Of a stretch of DNA of 64,000 bases, positions 24,013 through 33,898 are shown piece by piece (position 1 is the first letter of the stretch; each line of letters starts with the position of its first letter). The DNA is taken from NCBI RefSeq assembly GCF_000307105.1, contig NC_018645.1, forward strand, positions 1,562,578 through 1,626,577, read 5' to 3'. The notes below the pieces were generated by a model. The model saw nothing but the letters and a program-made list of their open reading frames with translations, ran no database searches and was not told where the DNA came from. A program made the translations under genes and the position numbers. Source of the stretch: Desulfobacula toluolica Tol2 (GTDB lineage Bacteria > Desulfobacterota > Desulfobacteria > Desulfobacterales > Desulfobacteraceae).

Positions 24013-24047
24013 GAGTATTGAGTTGAATGGTTTGCAACTCAATACTC
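24013..24047. terminator. Bidirectional hairpin between hflC and the COX24-like gene
   Basis: GAGTATTGAGTTG and CAACTCAATACTC form a perfect 13-bp stem around a 9-base loop between two convergent genes. T-runs on either side are poor, so termination strength is uncertain. Confidence 0.55.
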
Positions 24048-24062
24048 CGCAGATTACACCAG

Positions 24063-24158
24063 CTATTTTTTCTTTCTCTGGTGTCTGGTTTTGGCAAGGA
24101 GTTTTCTGTGTTTATGTTTCCTCATTTTTTTCCTTCTCTTTTTAATCACACTACCCAA
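24063..24158 (-). CDS. AURKAIP1/COX24-domain small basic ribosome-type protein (31 aa)
   Basis: A 31-residue, extremely basic peptide starting MGSVIKKRRKKMRKHKHRK and ending TRHQRKKK. This matches the bacterial AURKAIP1/COX24 domain family (relatives of mitoribosomal mS38 and of the bS22-type small-subunit proteins). It begins at a TTG codon with a near-perfect AAAGGAGGTGA site five bases upstream, showing it is really translated. It is the only gene in the space between hflC and the HExxH protein and is easily missed. The role in the small ribosomal subunit is inferred from the family. Confidence 0.8.
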   Translation of the reverse strand: MGSVIKKRRKKMRKHKHRKLLAKTRHQRKKK

Positions 24159-24278
24159 AAAAATCACCTCCTTTGTATACATTTATATTATTTTTTTATT
24201 TTAAATTCGCTAAATAGTTACTATAGCATAATATTTATTTAAATGTCCATTTTTTATTTTGGTATAAAAAGGCACCGG

Positions 24279-24815
24279 ATGCAAATGTTACGACACTTTA
24301 ATCAAGAAGAACTTTTAAAGGTTGATGAAGCCGTAAAAGTATCGGAAGAATTGGTTAACAACTATTTTAAACTGTCTTCCGGCCAGTGGCTGAAAAACAG
24401 GTATGATATTAAGACAGCAAAAGACCTGGCTGTTCATGAGCATGTTGACGGTCCATTTGCCCAGGTTGTCAAGTATGAAGGACGCAAAAAAGATGTTCCT
24501 TTAGGGTCTTCTTCTTTCAGTTTTTATAAAGTGTGTCTTCAGGACAGCGCCATCCTTTCAATTGTTGAAAAAGCGGGCCTGCTATTGGAACCTTTTCTTT
24601 TGTATGTGTTAACCCATGAACTGGTTCATGTTGTCAGATTTTTAAAATTTCAACATCGGTATGAAAATAAAAATGAAGCTGATGTTACATTTGATGAAGA
24701 ACGAAAAGTGCATCAGCTAACTTATATTATTTTAAACCAGGTATCTATTCCAGGTTTGAATCAAGTATTTGGATTTTATAAAGATTGGTTAATAATTTCG
24801 AGATCCGGCATATAG
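24279..24815 (+). CDS. Unrecognised protein with an HExxH metalloprotease-like motif
   Basis: A protein of about 178 residues that I do not recognise. Its notable feature is LTHELVHVVRF near residue 123, an HExxH motif in a hydrophobic helix as in zinc metalloproteases, followed about 25 residues later by acidic residues (DVTFDEERKVHQ) that could supply a third ligand. There is no signal peptide. The frame is open from ATG 24243, but AAGG six bases before ATG 24279 favours the shorter form. The gene stands alone between hflC and the fmdB-like gene. Confidence 0.7.
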   Translation: MQMLRHFNQEELLKVDEAVKVSEELVNNYFKLSSGQWLKNRYDIKTAKDLAVHEHVDGPFAQVVKYEGRKKDVPLGSSSFSFYKVCLQDSAILSIVEKAGLLLEPFLLYVLTHELVHVVRFLKFQHRYENKNEADVTFDEERKVHQLTYIILNQVSIPGLNQVFGFYKDWLIISRSGI

Positions 24816-24838
24816 GTAAAAAATTTAGATACCCCTTC

Positions 24839-24866
24839 TTGACAAGGATAAATAACTTATTATTTT
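24839..24866 (+). promoter_or_regulatory. Candidate promoter for the fmdB-like gene
   Basis: TTGACA (24839-24844) and TATTTT (24861-24866) are spaced by 16 bases, about 45 bases before the start codon. This is a good -35 with a moderate -10. Confidence 0.4.
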
Positions 24867-24910
24867 ATCTTTGATTTTCCAAGACGACTAAAGAAAAACG
24901 GAGAAGTAAA

Positions 24911-25198
24911 ATGCCAGTTTATGAATATCAATGTACAGAGTGCGGACAAATAGAAGAAGCACTTCAAAAAATTTCAGATTCCCCTCTTACCACTTGCCCT
25001 AATTGCAAGGGTAGTCTGAAAAAGCTGATTTCACAAAGTTCATTTCATCTTAAAGGATCGGGCTGGTACGTCACAGACTATGGCGGTGCTAAAACGGGAA
25101 CAGAAACAAAATCTGATAAAAAAGCCGGTACTAAATCCAAAGAATCAAAAACTACTTCAAAAACAACTTCAAAAAAGACAATTGATTCCAAAAATTAA
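24911..25198 (+). CDS. FmdB-family zinc-ribbon protein
   Basis: A 95-residue protein of the FmdB/CxxC putative regulator family. The start [12 protein letters not shown] and the second knuckle CPNCKG (about 33-38) form a zinc ribbon, followed by [20 protein letters not shown], the family's conserved tail. After residue 60 it is a low-complexity Lys/Ser/Thr stretch ([14 protein letters not shown]) that varies between relatives. Function is unknown. Its last codons begin a 15-bp tandem repeat. It sits just upstream of groES. Confidence 0.88.
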   Translation: MPVYEYQCTECGQIEEALQKISDSPLTTCPNCKGSLKKLISQSSFHLKGSGWYVTDYGGAKTGTETKSDKKAGTKSKESKTTSKTTSKKTIDSKN

Positions 25199-25247
25199 TG
25201 TTCCAAAAATTAATATTCAAAAAATCAATGTTCAAAAAATTGAAGTT
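25188..25247 (+). repeat. Four-unit 15-bp tandem repeat
   Basis: Four consecutive 15-base units follow the pattern C(C/A)AAAAATTAATGTT, with 2-4 changes between units. They start inside the last codons of the fmdB-like gene and run towards groES. Probably replication slippage in AT-rich spacer. Confidence 0.7.
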
Positions 25248-25305
25248 GAATAAAACAAACTATACGCATTAACACAACAAATACTATTTAAAGGAGAAAA
25301 TGATC

Positions 25306-25593
25306 ATGAGTTTGAGACCATTGAGTGACAGAATTCTTGTTGAACGTGTTGCAGAGGACGAAAAAACCAAGGGTGGTATTATTATTCCTGATACGGCAAA
25401 AGAAAAACCGGCAGAAGGCAAAATCGTTGCCACAGGTAATGGCCGCATGGGCGAAGACGGAAAACTTCTTCCAATGGATGTAAAGGTCGGGGATCGTGTT
25501 CTTTTCAGCAAATATGGTGGAACAGATGTGAAAATTGATGGTATTGATTATCTTATCCTTCGTCAGGATGATGTTCTCGGAGTAATTGAATAA
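25306..25593 (+). CDS. groES: Co-chaperonin GroES
   Basis: A 95-residue lid of the GroEL chamber. It has [15 protein letters not shown], the mobile loop [23 protein letters not shown], and [26 protein letters not shown]. Two ATGs are in frame (25300 and 25306). AAAGGAG is better placed for the second. No CIRCE inverted repeat is visible upstream, so HrcA control is not indicated. GroEL follows 48 bases later. Confidence 0.97.
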   Translation: MSLRPLSDRILVERVAEDEKTKGGIIIPDTAKEKPAEGKIVATGNGRMGEDGKLLPMDVKVGDRVLFSKYGGTDVKIDGIDYLILRQDDVLGVIE

Positions 25594-25617
25594 TTTAACG
25601 ATATAAGAATAATTTAA

Positions 25618-27294
<1,677 letters not shown>

Positions 27295-27330
27295 TGTTTC
27301 GTTAAACAATACCATTCGTAATATTTGAAT

Positions 27331-27372
27331 AAAGCCCTTGCTCATTTGATGTGCAGGGGCTTTGTTTTTTTT
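27331..27372 (+). terminator. Rho-independent terminator after groEL
   Basis: AAAGCCCTTGC pairs with GCAGGGGCTTT (one bulge/mismatch) around a short loop and is followed by GTTTTTTTT. Strong. Confidence 0.85.
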
Positions 27373-27434
27373 AACTATGCTATAAAAAAGGCAGTTCGTT
27401 TGGGTTTGAGGTGTTTTTGATTATAATTAAGAAC

Positions 27435-27461
27435 TTGACATGAAATGCCGGCTCATATACT
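27435..27461 (+). promoter_or_regulatory. Candidate promoter upstream of the tol operon
   Basis: TTGACA (27435-27440) and TATACT (27456-27461) match consensus, but the spacing is only 15 bases. They lie 86 bases before tolQ. Between 27373 and 27546 I see no gene. Confidence 0.4.
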
Positions 27462-27546
27462 TAGTTTTATTAAAATTTATTTATTATCTTGCCACTGATT
27501 TGTTATGTTATCTCTATTGGGAAGGTAAATTTGTAAGAGAGGTTGT

Positions 27547-28257
27547 ATGACCACGGAAACCGTTGGATTGTTTTACATGCTGAGCAATGCAGGCCCGGTT
27601 GTTAAATTTATCATGCTGCTGCTGCTGTTCTTTTCAATAACCTCATGGGCAATCATATTTATCAAATTCAGGTATGTAAGGAGTGCTTTTAAAGAATCTG
27701 CTGATTTTACAGATGTTTTCTGGCAGTGCCGAAATCTTTCAGATGCATTTTCAAAAGCCAAGGCATTGAGATCAAGTCCGGTCGCAAGAATTTTTATCAC
27801 TGCATATATGGAGATGGCAAGATCTGACAGCAAAGATAATGAAAAAACACAGGTAAAGCGAACAGATAACTCCTATTTCCAAGCTGTCGGCAGCATAAAA
27901 CGATCGTTAAACCGATCCATTGGCGTAGAAGTCAGACGTCTGGTTCAATTGGTACCGTTTTTGGCAACAGCTGGTAATACCGCCCCTTTTATCGGTCTTT
28001 TCGGTACGGTATGGGGGATCATGGATACCTTCCATGGCATTGGGTTAAGCGGGTCTGCAAGCCTTGCCGTAGTTGCTCCGGGCATATCGGAAGCATTGAT
28101 CGCAACGGCAGCAGGTCTTGCCGTAGCAATACCTTCCGTTATTGCCTATAATTATTTTACGGACAGGATAAGGGTCTTGGATTCTGAGTTGCAGAGTTTT
28201 TCTTCAGATCTTTTAAATATAATGGAACGAGATATTCAAAAGCAAATGGAGGCATAA
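27547..28257 (+). CDS. tolQ: Tol-Pal system protein TolQ
   Basis: A 236-residue inner-membrane motor protein of the TolQ/ExbB/MotA family. Membrane spans are at about 15-37, 138-160 and 172-195, with conserved LFGTVWGIMDTFHGIG and ISEALIATAAGLAVAIPSV. With TolR it uses the proton gradient to drive TolA, which keeps the outer membrane attached during division. The stop overlaps the tolR start by one base (TAATGC). First gene of tolQRAB-pal-cpoB. Confidence 0.95.
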   Translation: MTTETVGLFYMLSNAGPVVKFIMLLLLFFSITSWAIIFIKFRYVRSAFKESADFTDVFWQCRNLSDAFSKAKALRSSPVARIFITAYMEMARSDSKDNEKTQVKRTDNSYFQAVGSIKRSLNRSIGVEVRRLVQLVPFLATAGNTAPFIGLFGTVWGIMDTFHGIGLSGSASLAVVAPGISEALIATAAGLAVAIPSVIAYNYFTDRIRVLDSELQSFSSDLLNIMERDIQKQMEA

Positions 28258-28673
28258 TGCAGTCAGGCTCAGGTAATGATCAGTTCATGTCCGAGATCAA
28301 TGTCACTCCTTTTGTGGATGTCATGCTTGTTTTGCTGATTATTTTCATGGTGACGGCTCCCATGATGGTCCAGGGGGTTGATGTGGATTTGCCCAAGGCA
28401 ACCTCAAAACCATTAAACGGTAATGAAGAACGTTTGATTATTTCCATTGATGATGATTTAAAAGTGTTTATTAATGAACAGGTTGTCAGTGTTGAATTTT
28501 TGACCCGGAAGCTGGGGGCCATATTGGAAAATTTTGATAAAAAAAATGTTTATCTCAGGGCGGATAAAAAAGTGCCGTATGGAGTAGTTATCAATGTGAT
28601 TTCAAAAATAAAACAAGCCGGTATTGACAGTCTCGGGATGATAACCCTTCCTGAAGATGAAAATGCATCCTGA
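28257..28673 (+). CDS. tolR: Tol-Pal system protein TolR
   Basis: A 138-residue single-span protein of the TolR/ExbD family. It has [20 protein letters not shown], with the proton-path Asp in FVDV, followed by a periplasmic domain ending in [23 protein letters not shown]. The length and the [16 protein letters not shown] segment are typical. It is immediately downstream of tolQ and upstream of tolA. Confidence 0.95.
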   Translation: MQSGSGNDQFMSEINVTPFVDVMLVLLIIFMVTAPMMVQGVDVDLPKATSKPLNGNEERLIISIDDDLKVFINEQVVSVEFLTRKLGAILENFDKKNVYLRADKKVPYGVVINVISKIKQAGIDSLGMITLPEDENAS

Positions 28674-28682
28674 TTGACCAGT

Positions 28683-29654
28683 ATGAGTCTCCCTATAAAA
28701 GTTAAAATCAGAAAAGACTCATTTCTTACTCCTGATCACGGCAGGAAAACAGGAATAGTTTTTTTTTCTATTTCAGTAGTTTTACACGGTTTGTTTTTTT
28801 GCGGTATGATTTTTTGTCAGGATATCAAATTATCCAAACCCCTGCCATCGGTTATTCAGATTGATCTGGTCTCTTTTTCACCGGAACCTGCTTTTGAAGA
28901 ACCTGCTAAAAGTCAAGATTATTCAACAAAAAAAGGGGAAGCAATAAATAATGCTCCCATTATACAAAAAGCTCCTGTTATAAAAAAAAACCGGACAATT
29001 CCAAATTTTAAACCGGACATAAGTTTAAAAGCGAAACCAAAAAATTTGAAAGATTTGATCGCCCTGCAAGAGAAAAAAAGAAAAGAATCAGACAATAAAA
29101 AAGAGAACAAGCCGGTTGAAAAGAAGCCGGTTGAAAAGAAGCCGGTTGAAAAGAAGCCGGTTGAAAAGAAAAAGGCCAAAAAAGAAATTGATCCTGAAAA
29201 GGTATTGGAATCAGCAAGGAAACAATTGGAAAAAAAAGTTGAGGATCAGTCCCAGGCTAAGCTTGAACAAGCCCTGAGCCGTATTCAGAAAAAGGTGCAG
29301 GAGCAGGGCAAGGCAAATGAGGATCAAGGGAAGGGGGCATATGCCGGGTATGGAAAGAAGGGATATGAACCCATAGAGCTATATAAAATGGTTTTAGGTT
29401 CAAGAATAGAGCAGAACTGGGTGTTTAATGAGACCCTTGCCAGGATGAACCAGGGTCTTGAAGTCAGAATCCTGATCAAAGTATTAAAAAGCGGTGAAAT
29501 ACGGGATATTATTTATGAAACCAGGTCAGGAAATCGTTATCTTGATGAATCTGCAAAAAAAGCAATTAAAAAAGCAAATCCACTGCCGCAGTTGCCGGGT
29601 GGAAGGCATTCTTATGATGTTATTGTTATTTTCACACCAAGAGGGCTGAAATAA
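28683..29654 (+). CDS. tolA: TolA (TonB/TolA-family C-terminal domain)
   Basis: A 323-residue periplasm-spanning protein. It has one N-terminal membrane span (about 25-45), then a long Lys/Glu/Pro-rich helical stalk (about 85-215) that contains four identical KPVEK-type pentapeptides, and a C-terminal TonB/TolA domain (VRILIKVLKSGEIRDI..ARKAI-type core; residues 235-323). The frame starts at TTG 28674, right after the tolR stop; I prefer the ATG at 28683. It connects the TolQR motor to TolB and Pal. The position in the operon confirms the name despite the variable sequence. Confidence 0.9.
   Translation: MSLPIKVKIRKDSFLTPDHGRKTGIVFFSISVVLHGLFFCGMIFCQDIKLSKPLPSVIQIDLVSFSPEPAFEEPAKSQDYSTKKGEAINNAPIIQKAPVIKKNRTIPNFKPDISLKAKPKNLKDLIALQEKKRKESDNKKENKPVEKKPVEKKPVEKKPVEKKKAKKEIDPEKVLESARKQLEKKVEDQSQAKLEQALSRIQKKVQEQGKANEDQGKGAYAGYGKKGYEPIELYKMVLGSRIEQNWVFNETLARMNQGLEVRILIKVLKSGEIRDIIYETRSGNRYLDESAKKAIKKANPLPQLPGGRHSYDVIVIFTPRGLK
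29111..29170 (+). repeat. Four perfect 15-bp tandem repeats inside tolA
   Basis: The unit GCCGGTTGAAAAGAA occurs four times without a mismatch and encodes the KPVEK repeats of the TolA stalk. Because the unit is a multiple of three, copy-number change lengthens or shortens the stalk without frameshift. Confidence 0.9.
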
Positions 29655-29656
29655 AA

Positions 29657-31018
29657 ATGGGTTTAATTATCAGGAATAAACGGTATCTTATCTATGAGAT
29701 GGTTAATAAAACTATGGTATACAGATGTTGTTTTGTGTTTATTGTTTTTTTTTTATTTCAATATGGCACTGTATATGCTCAAGAATATGATTATATCAAT
29801 ATCAGTAACCCATTTTTAAAGAAAACACCTGTTGCTGTAACGGGATTTAAGGCGTTTAACGGTCATGAAGTTGAGGTAACGGATGGAGAAAAAGCAAGGC
29901 GTATTTTAACACAGGCACTTGATTTTACAGGCTACCTTAAAACGATGAACCCTGTTGCATTTTTATCAAATCCGGCTGAATCCGGCATTCAGCTGGGCCA
30001 GATTAATTTTCGTGACTGGACAGGCATTGGTGCTGAACTGCTTGTTACCGGGGGGATTATTGAAACCAATGGCAAAGTAAAACTTAAATTAAGACTTTTT
30101 GATACATTTAATACAAAACTTCTGGTAGGCAAGGTATATAGCGGTTCTCGTTCCCAAATCAGGAAGATGATTCATTTGTTTTGCAGTGAAATATCCTACT
30201 CTCTTACCGGTAAATGGGGGGTGTTCAATAGTAAAATTGCATTTGTTTCAACAGTAAACGGTAAAAAAGAAATATTCACCTGTGATTTTGACGGGCAAAA
30301 CGTCAAGCAGATGACCTTCCACAAAAGTATTTGTCTTTCTCCTTCCTGGTCTTTTGATGGAAAATGGCTGGCCTATGTTTCCTATGCAAAGGGAAAGCCG
30401 GATATATTTATTAAAAATTTCAATGAAAACAAAGGTGCAATTGTCAATTACAAGGGAATGAATATTTCTCCGGACTGGATGCCGGGACAGCTTAAACTTT
30501 CGGCAGCTTTAAGTTTTTCCGGGGATCAGGAAATTTATTTGTTGACCCTGACCGGAGAAATTATTAAAAGAATAACAAAAAGCTGGGGAATTGATGTGTC
30601 GCCCAAGTTTTCACCGGATGGCCAAAAAATAGTTTTTACTTCAAAACGGGCCGGAACTCCCCAGATATATATAAAGGATATTGAATCAGGAGAAGTGCGG
30701 CGCCTGACGTTCAAAGGTCTTAATAATACATCGCCGGCTTGGTCTCCCGATGGCAAGAAAATTGCTTATGTCAACATTAAAGATAACCATATTAATATTT
30801 TTATACTGGATATTGATACGGGAATGCCGGTTCAATTGACCATGAATACGGGGGATAATGAAGATCCTGCATGGTCACCGGACGGCAGTATGATAACTTT
30901 TACATCAACCCGTGAAAACGGGGTTCCAAGAATTTTTGTTATGAATGCGTCCGGATCAGACCAGCGAAGACTTTTAAGTCTGAGCGGCAAACAGACCCAA
31001 CCGGATTGGTCAATGTAA
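29657..31018 (+). CDS. tolB: Tol-Pal system beta-propeller protein TolB
   Basis: A 453-residue periplasmic protein. The N-terminal signal region (CCFVFIVFFLFQYGTVYAQ) is followed by a TolB_N domain (KTPVAVTGFKAF... to about 170) and a six-bladed propeller with repeated PSWSFDGKWLAYVS, KFSPDGQKIVFTS, AWSPDGKKIAYVN and AWSPDGSMITFTS blades. It shuttles between TolA and Pal. Other in-frame ATGs (29699, 29714) would give a shorter leader, but 29657 follows tolA by two bases and has GAGGG upstream. Confidence 0.94.
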   Translation: MGLIIRNKRYLIYEMVNKTMVYRCCFVFIVFFLFQYGTVYAQEYDYINISNPFLKKTPVAVTGFKAFNGHEVEVTDGEKARRILTQALDFTGYLKTMNPVAFLSNPAESGIQLGQINFRDWTGIGAELLVTGGIIETNGKVKLKLRLFDTFNTKLLVGKVYSGSRSQIRKMIHLFCSEISYSLTGKWGVFNSKIAFVSTVNGKKEIFTCDFDGQNVKQMTFHKSICLSPSWSFDGKWLAYVSYAKGKPDIFIKNFNENKGAIVNYKGMNISPDWMPGQLKLSAALSFSGDQEIYLLTLTGEIIKRITKSWGIDVSPKFSPDGQKIVFTSKRAGTPQIYIKDIESGEVRRLTFKGLNNTSPAWSPDGKKIAYVNIKDNHINIFILDIDTGMPVQLTMNTGDNEDPAWSPDGSMITFTSTRENGVPRIFVMNASGSDQRRLLSLSGKQTQPDWSM

Positions 31019-31049
31019 CAAAGTACTGAATAAAGATGATATTGCGGGG

Positions 31050-31066
31050 GCAGATTTTAAATCTGC
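31050..31066. repeat. AGATTT-AAATCT palindrome downstream of tolB
   Basis: GCAGATTT-T-AAATCTGC, followed by TTTCTTTG, lies between tolB and pal. It could act as a weak terminator or RNA-processing hairpin that sets Pal apart from TolB expression. Similar palindromes occur at 31789 and 51056. Confidence 0.5.
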
Positions 31067-31166
31067 TTTCTTTGTTATAGTAGATTGAATGACTAAATTT
31101 GAATTCGTTGAGTTGAATTATAGGCGGGGACAAATTTGTTCCCTCAAACAAAGAGGAGATAAAAAA

Positions 31167-31784
31167 ATGAAAAACAGAGTGTGGATTAATCTGACCATGG
31201 CAATCCTTGTTGCAGGACTTTTTTTTGCTGTCTCATGCGCAAAAAAAACAATTGTGTCAGATGCAACTGCTATTGAGGATCAAGCTAAGATAGAAGCAGA
31301 TAAAAATGCTGCCAAAGCTAAAGCAGAAGCTCAAGCTCGGGCCAACGCGCAAGCAAGGGAAGATGCGGATCGTATTGCACAGCAGGAACTGGAAGATCGA
31401 ATTGCCAATGAAAAAGCGCTGAGGCAAGCTAAAATAATGGCTGCAAAGAAACGGTTTGAAAACCAGAACATCCATTTTGAATATGACAGTTCTCAACTGA
31501 GTCCAATGGCAAAAACAGTTTTAAAAGAAAAAGCAGCATGGTTAAAAGCAAATTATTCGGTATCCGTAACTATTGAAGGCCACTGTGATGACCGTGGTAC
31601 AACTGAATATAACCTTTCGTTGGGTGAAAGGCGTGCTGCTGCAGCAAAAGCTTATTTGGTCAATCTGGGCGTTTCGGCTTCTCGTTTGAACACCGTCAGC
31701 TATGGTGAAGAACAACCTGAAGATTTTGGAAAAACAGAGGATGCATACAGAAAGAACAGGCGCGCTCATTTTGCAATTGATTAA
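31167..31784 (+). CDS. pal: Peptidoglycan-associated lipoprotein Pal
   Basis: A 205-residue outer-membrane lipoprotein. Signal and lipobox (LFFAVSC, lipid-modified Cys at about 24) are followed by an Ala/Glu/Lys coiled coil (about 30-95) and an OmpA-like domain (IHFEYDSSQLSPMAKTVL, IEGHCDDRGTTEYNLSLGERRA, NRRAHFAID) that binds peptidoglycan. The frame is open from 31089, but GAGGAGAT eight bases before ATG 31167, and the lipoprotein signal, fix the start. Part of the Tol-Pal operon. Confidence 0.95.
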   Translation: MKNRVWINLTMAILVAGLFFAVSCAKKTIVSDATAIEDQAKIEADKNAAKAKAEAQARANAQAREDADRIAQQELEDRIANEKALRQAKIMAAKKRFENQNIHFEYDSSQLSPMAKTVLKEKAAWLKANYSVSVTIEGHCDDRGTTEYNLSLGERRAAAAKAYLVNLGVSASRLNTVSYGEEQPEDFGKTEDAYRKNRRAHFAID

Positions 31785-31864
31785 TACAGAACTGATTTAA
31801 AATCTGTTCTTGCAACTATAAATTTGTCTTTCCACAAATTTTTTTTGATTGCTGGAGTTTAGTT

Positions 31865-32743
31865 ATGAGAATGAAATATTTGTTCGGTGTTGTGATTATT
31901 GTATTGGTTTTTTCCGGCTGTGTCGAATCCCAGAGTTTTGTGATTCTTGAGAACAAGGTGGCAACTCTGGAATTGAAAAATAAGCGGCAAACTGAAAAAT
32001 CAAAAGAATTTGCCGTGCAAAATGAACAGATTCGTTTGAAGTTTGAGCAGAATATTGAAAGTATCGAAAAAAGATTAAATGAAAGTCACAGTATCAGCCA
32101 GGAAGAGTATGCTGAAATGAAAGATACTATTCAGAGTATCAAATCAGACATTCAGAGGCTTCAAGGTATGATTGAAGAAATTAATCACAGTTTTGCACAA
32201 TACCGCCAAAATGATAGTGAATCAATTGAGAAAAAAATTGATCGACTTGATCAGGCAGTTTCAAAGAATTATGAAAAAGTGATAGCGCTTGAAAAGTATA
32301 TGGGGTTTGAACCATCTGCAGCAGGAAAAATTGAAAAAAAAGCAGTATCATCAATAGAATCCGGCAAGACTGCCGAACTTGAATTGTATGAGTTTGCAAA
32401 GAAATTGTTTGATGAGGGAGATAAGGAAAACGCCCGTATCCAGTTTGAAAACTTTATCAATAAATATCCGGATTCTAATAATGCGGACAATGCAAGATTT
32501 TGGATTGCCGACAGTTATTATGCTGAAAAATGGTTTGAAAAAGCAATCCTGGAGTACCAGAAAGTCTTGGAAGTGTATCCGAACAGCAATAAATTGGCTG
32601 CAGCAAGATTAAAACAAGGGTATGCGTTTGCTGAACTGGGTGAAAAAGCTAATGCAAGGCTTATCCTGAAAGAATTGTTAAAAAAACATCCTGACTCAAA
32701 TGAAGCACAATATGCCCAAAAGAAATTAAAAAGTTTAAAGTAA
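31865..32743 (+). CDS. cpoB: CpoB/YbgF-like tol-pal cell-division protein (lipoprotein form)
   Basis: A 292-residue protein. The N-terminus carries a lipobox (VLVFSGC, Cys about 19), unlike E. coli CpoB, which is a soluble periplasmic protein. A long coiled coil (about 28-135) precedes three tetratricopeptide repeats (YEFAKKLFDEGDKENARIQF, ARFWIADSYYAEKWFEKAI, ARLKQGYAFAELGEKANARL). The position right after pal gives the name. It coordinates outer-membrane constriction with cell-wall synthesis in E. coli; the same role here is inferred. Confidence 0.9.
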   Translation: MRMKYLFGVVIIVLVFSGCVESQSFVILENKVATLELKNKRQTEKSKEFAVQNEQIRLKFEQNIESIEKRLNESHSISQEEYAEMKDTIQSIKSDIQRLQGMIEEINHSFAQYRQNDSESIEKKIDRLDQAVSKNYEKVIALEKYMGFEPSAAGKIEKKAVSSIESGKTAELELYEFAKKLFDEGDKENARIQFENFINKYPDSNNADNARFWIADSYYAEKWFEKAILEYQKVLEVYPNSNKLAAARLKQGYAFAELGEKANARLILKELLKKHPDSNEAQYAQKKLKSLK

Positions 32744-32758
32744 GTCTATCAATATTTT

Positions 32759-33244
32759 ATGGTAAAAATAGTTGGGATTGATCCTGGGTTGGCCGGCACC
32801 GGCATTGGCGTTATAGAGGGAAATGATCGAGAAATCCTATCGTATTCATTTGGCAGCATATCCACTGATTCAAAGGACCCGATTCATTTGAGACTTCACA
32901 CCATTTATTCTAAAGTGCTGTCTTTTCTTTGCGCACAAAAACCTGATCGTGTTGTTATAGAGGACATATACTCACTTGAAAAATACCCAGGATCAGGTAT
33001 TATGCTGGGCAAAGTTTCCGGTGTTCTTCTTCTGGCAGCTTATAAAGCAGGTCTTGATGTGGAAGAAATTTCCGTAAGGGAAATGAAAAAAATTGTTTCC
33101 GGGAATGGGAGCGCAGACAAGCATCAGGTGGAGCGGTCTGTCCGTAATTTGTTGGGACATGGTGAGACAATAAAGCCCTTTCATGCCTCTGATGCACTAG
33201 GATTGGCTTTGACAGGATATTACAGGTGTAAAAGGATATTATGA
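32759..33244 (+). CDS. ruvC: Holliday junction resolvase RuvC
   Basis: A 161-residue endonuclease that cuts Holliday junctions. Acidic catalytic residues are visible in VGIDPGLAGTG (Asp7), VVIEDIYS (Glu about 66), and HASDALGLAL (Asp about 143). Length is normal. The stop overlaps the ruvA start as ATGA. It lies 15 bases after cpoB, so tol and ruv genes may share a transcript. Confidence 0.95.
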   Translation: MVKIVGIDPGLAGTGIGVIEGNDREILSYSFGSISTDSKDPIHLRLHTIYSKVLSFLCAQKPDRVVIEDIYSLEKYPGSGIMLGKVSGVLLLAAYKAGLDVEEISVREMKKIVSGNGSADKHQVERSVRNLLGHGETIKPFHASDALGLALTGYYRCKRIL

Positions 33245-33891
33245 TCGGATATCTGGAAGGCACTATTTTGCAGTTTGAATCTGATGGTATCCTGCTGCTT
33301 GTGGGTAGTGTGGGATATGAGGTGCTGTTGAATCCCCAAATGGTTGAAAAGCTGATGTCCCGGGAAGCTACCGATAAAATGATTTCTCTGTATATTTATT
33401 ATCACCAGACAGAGCGACAGCCAAAACCTGTTCTTATCGGTTTTGAATCTCCTGATGACAAAGAATTTTTTCAAACATTTATTACCGTAGATGCTATAGG
33501 CCCCATGAAAGCCGTCAAAGCCATGACTCGGCCGTCCAGTGATATTGCAAGGGCTATTGAAACAAAAGATGTCTCTTTTTTAACCGGCTTAAGTGGTGTT
33601 GGTCAACGAACAGCTGAAAAAATTATTGCAACCCTTCATGGAAAAGTTAAAAAATTTATGCTGGTAACCAAAGATGAAAACCAGGATAAAAATCAGGATA
33701 AAAAAGAAATGAAGACCGAATCTTTTGCGTTTGAGATGCTCGACATTGGTCGGCAGGTTGAGGATGTTCTTGTTGAACAGCTGGGGCATTCCCCTGCATC
33801 TGCAAAAAGAATGGTCAAGGAAGCCTTAGAAGCTAATGATAAAATTTCAACGCCGGAAGAACTTTTTGATGAGATTTTTGGGAAAAATTAG
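33241..33891 (+). CDS. ruvA: Holliday junction branch-migration protein RuvA
   Basis: A 216-residue tetrameric junction-binding subunit. Domain I is an OB-fold (MIGYLEGTILQFESDGILLLVGSVGYEV). Domain II has two helix-hairpin-helix motifs (the second is LTGLSGVGQRTAEKIIATL). Domain III (about 165-216) binds RuvB and is joined by a linker unusually rich in Asp/Gln/Lys (ENQDKNQDKKE). Coupled to ruvC and followed by ruvB seven bases later. Confidence 0.95.
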   Translation: MIGYLEGTILQFESDGILLLVGSVGYEVLLNPQMVEKLMSREATDKMISLYIYYHQTERQPKPVLIGFESPDDKEFFQTFITVDAIGPMKAVKAMTRPSSDIARAIETKDVSFLTGLSGVGQRTAEKIIATLHGKVKKFMLVTKDENQDKNQDKKEMKTESFAFEMLDIGRQVEDVLVEQLGHSPASAKRMVKEALEANDKISTPEELFDEIFGKN

Positions 33892-33898
33892 ATAAACC

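Noticed and set aside
25188-25247. CRISPR-like array
   Set aside because: The units are contiguous 15-mers with no spacers and no cas genes nearby; the same holds for the tolA and gspL arrays.
25199-25305. CIRCE operator before groES
   Set aside because: No TTAGCACTC-N9-GAGTGCTAA inverted repeat is present in the leader.
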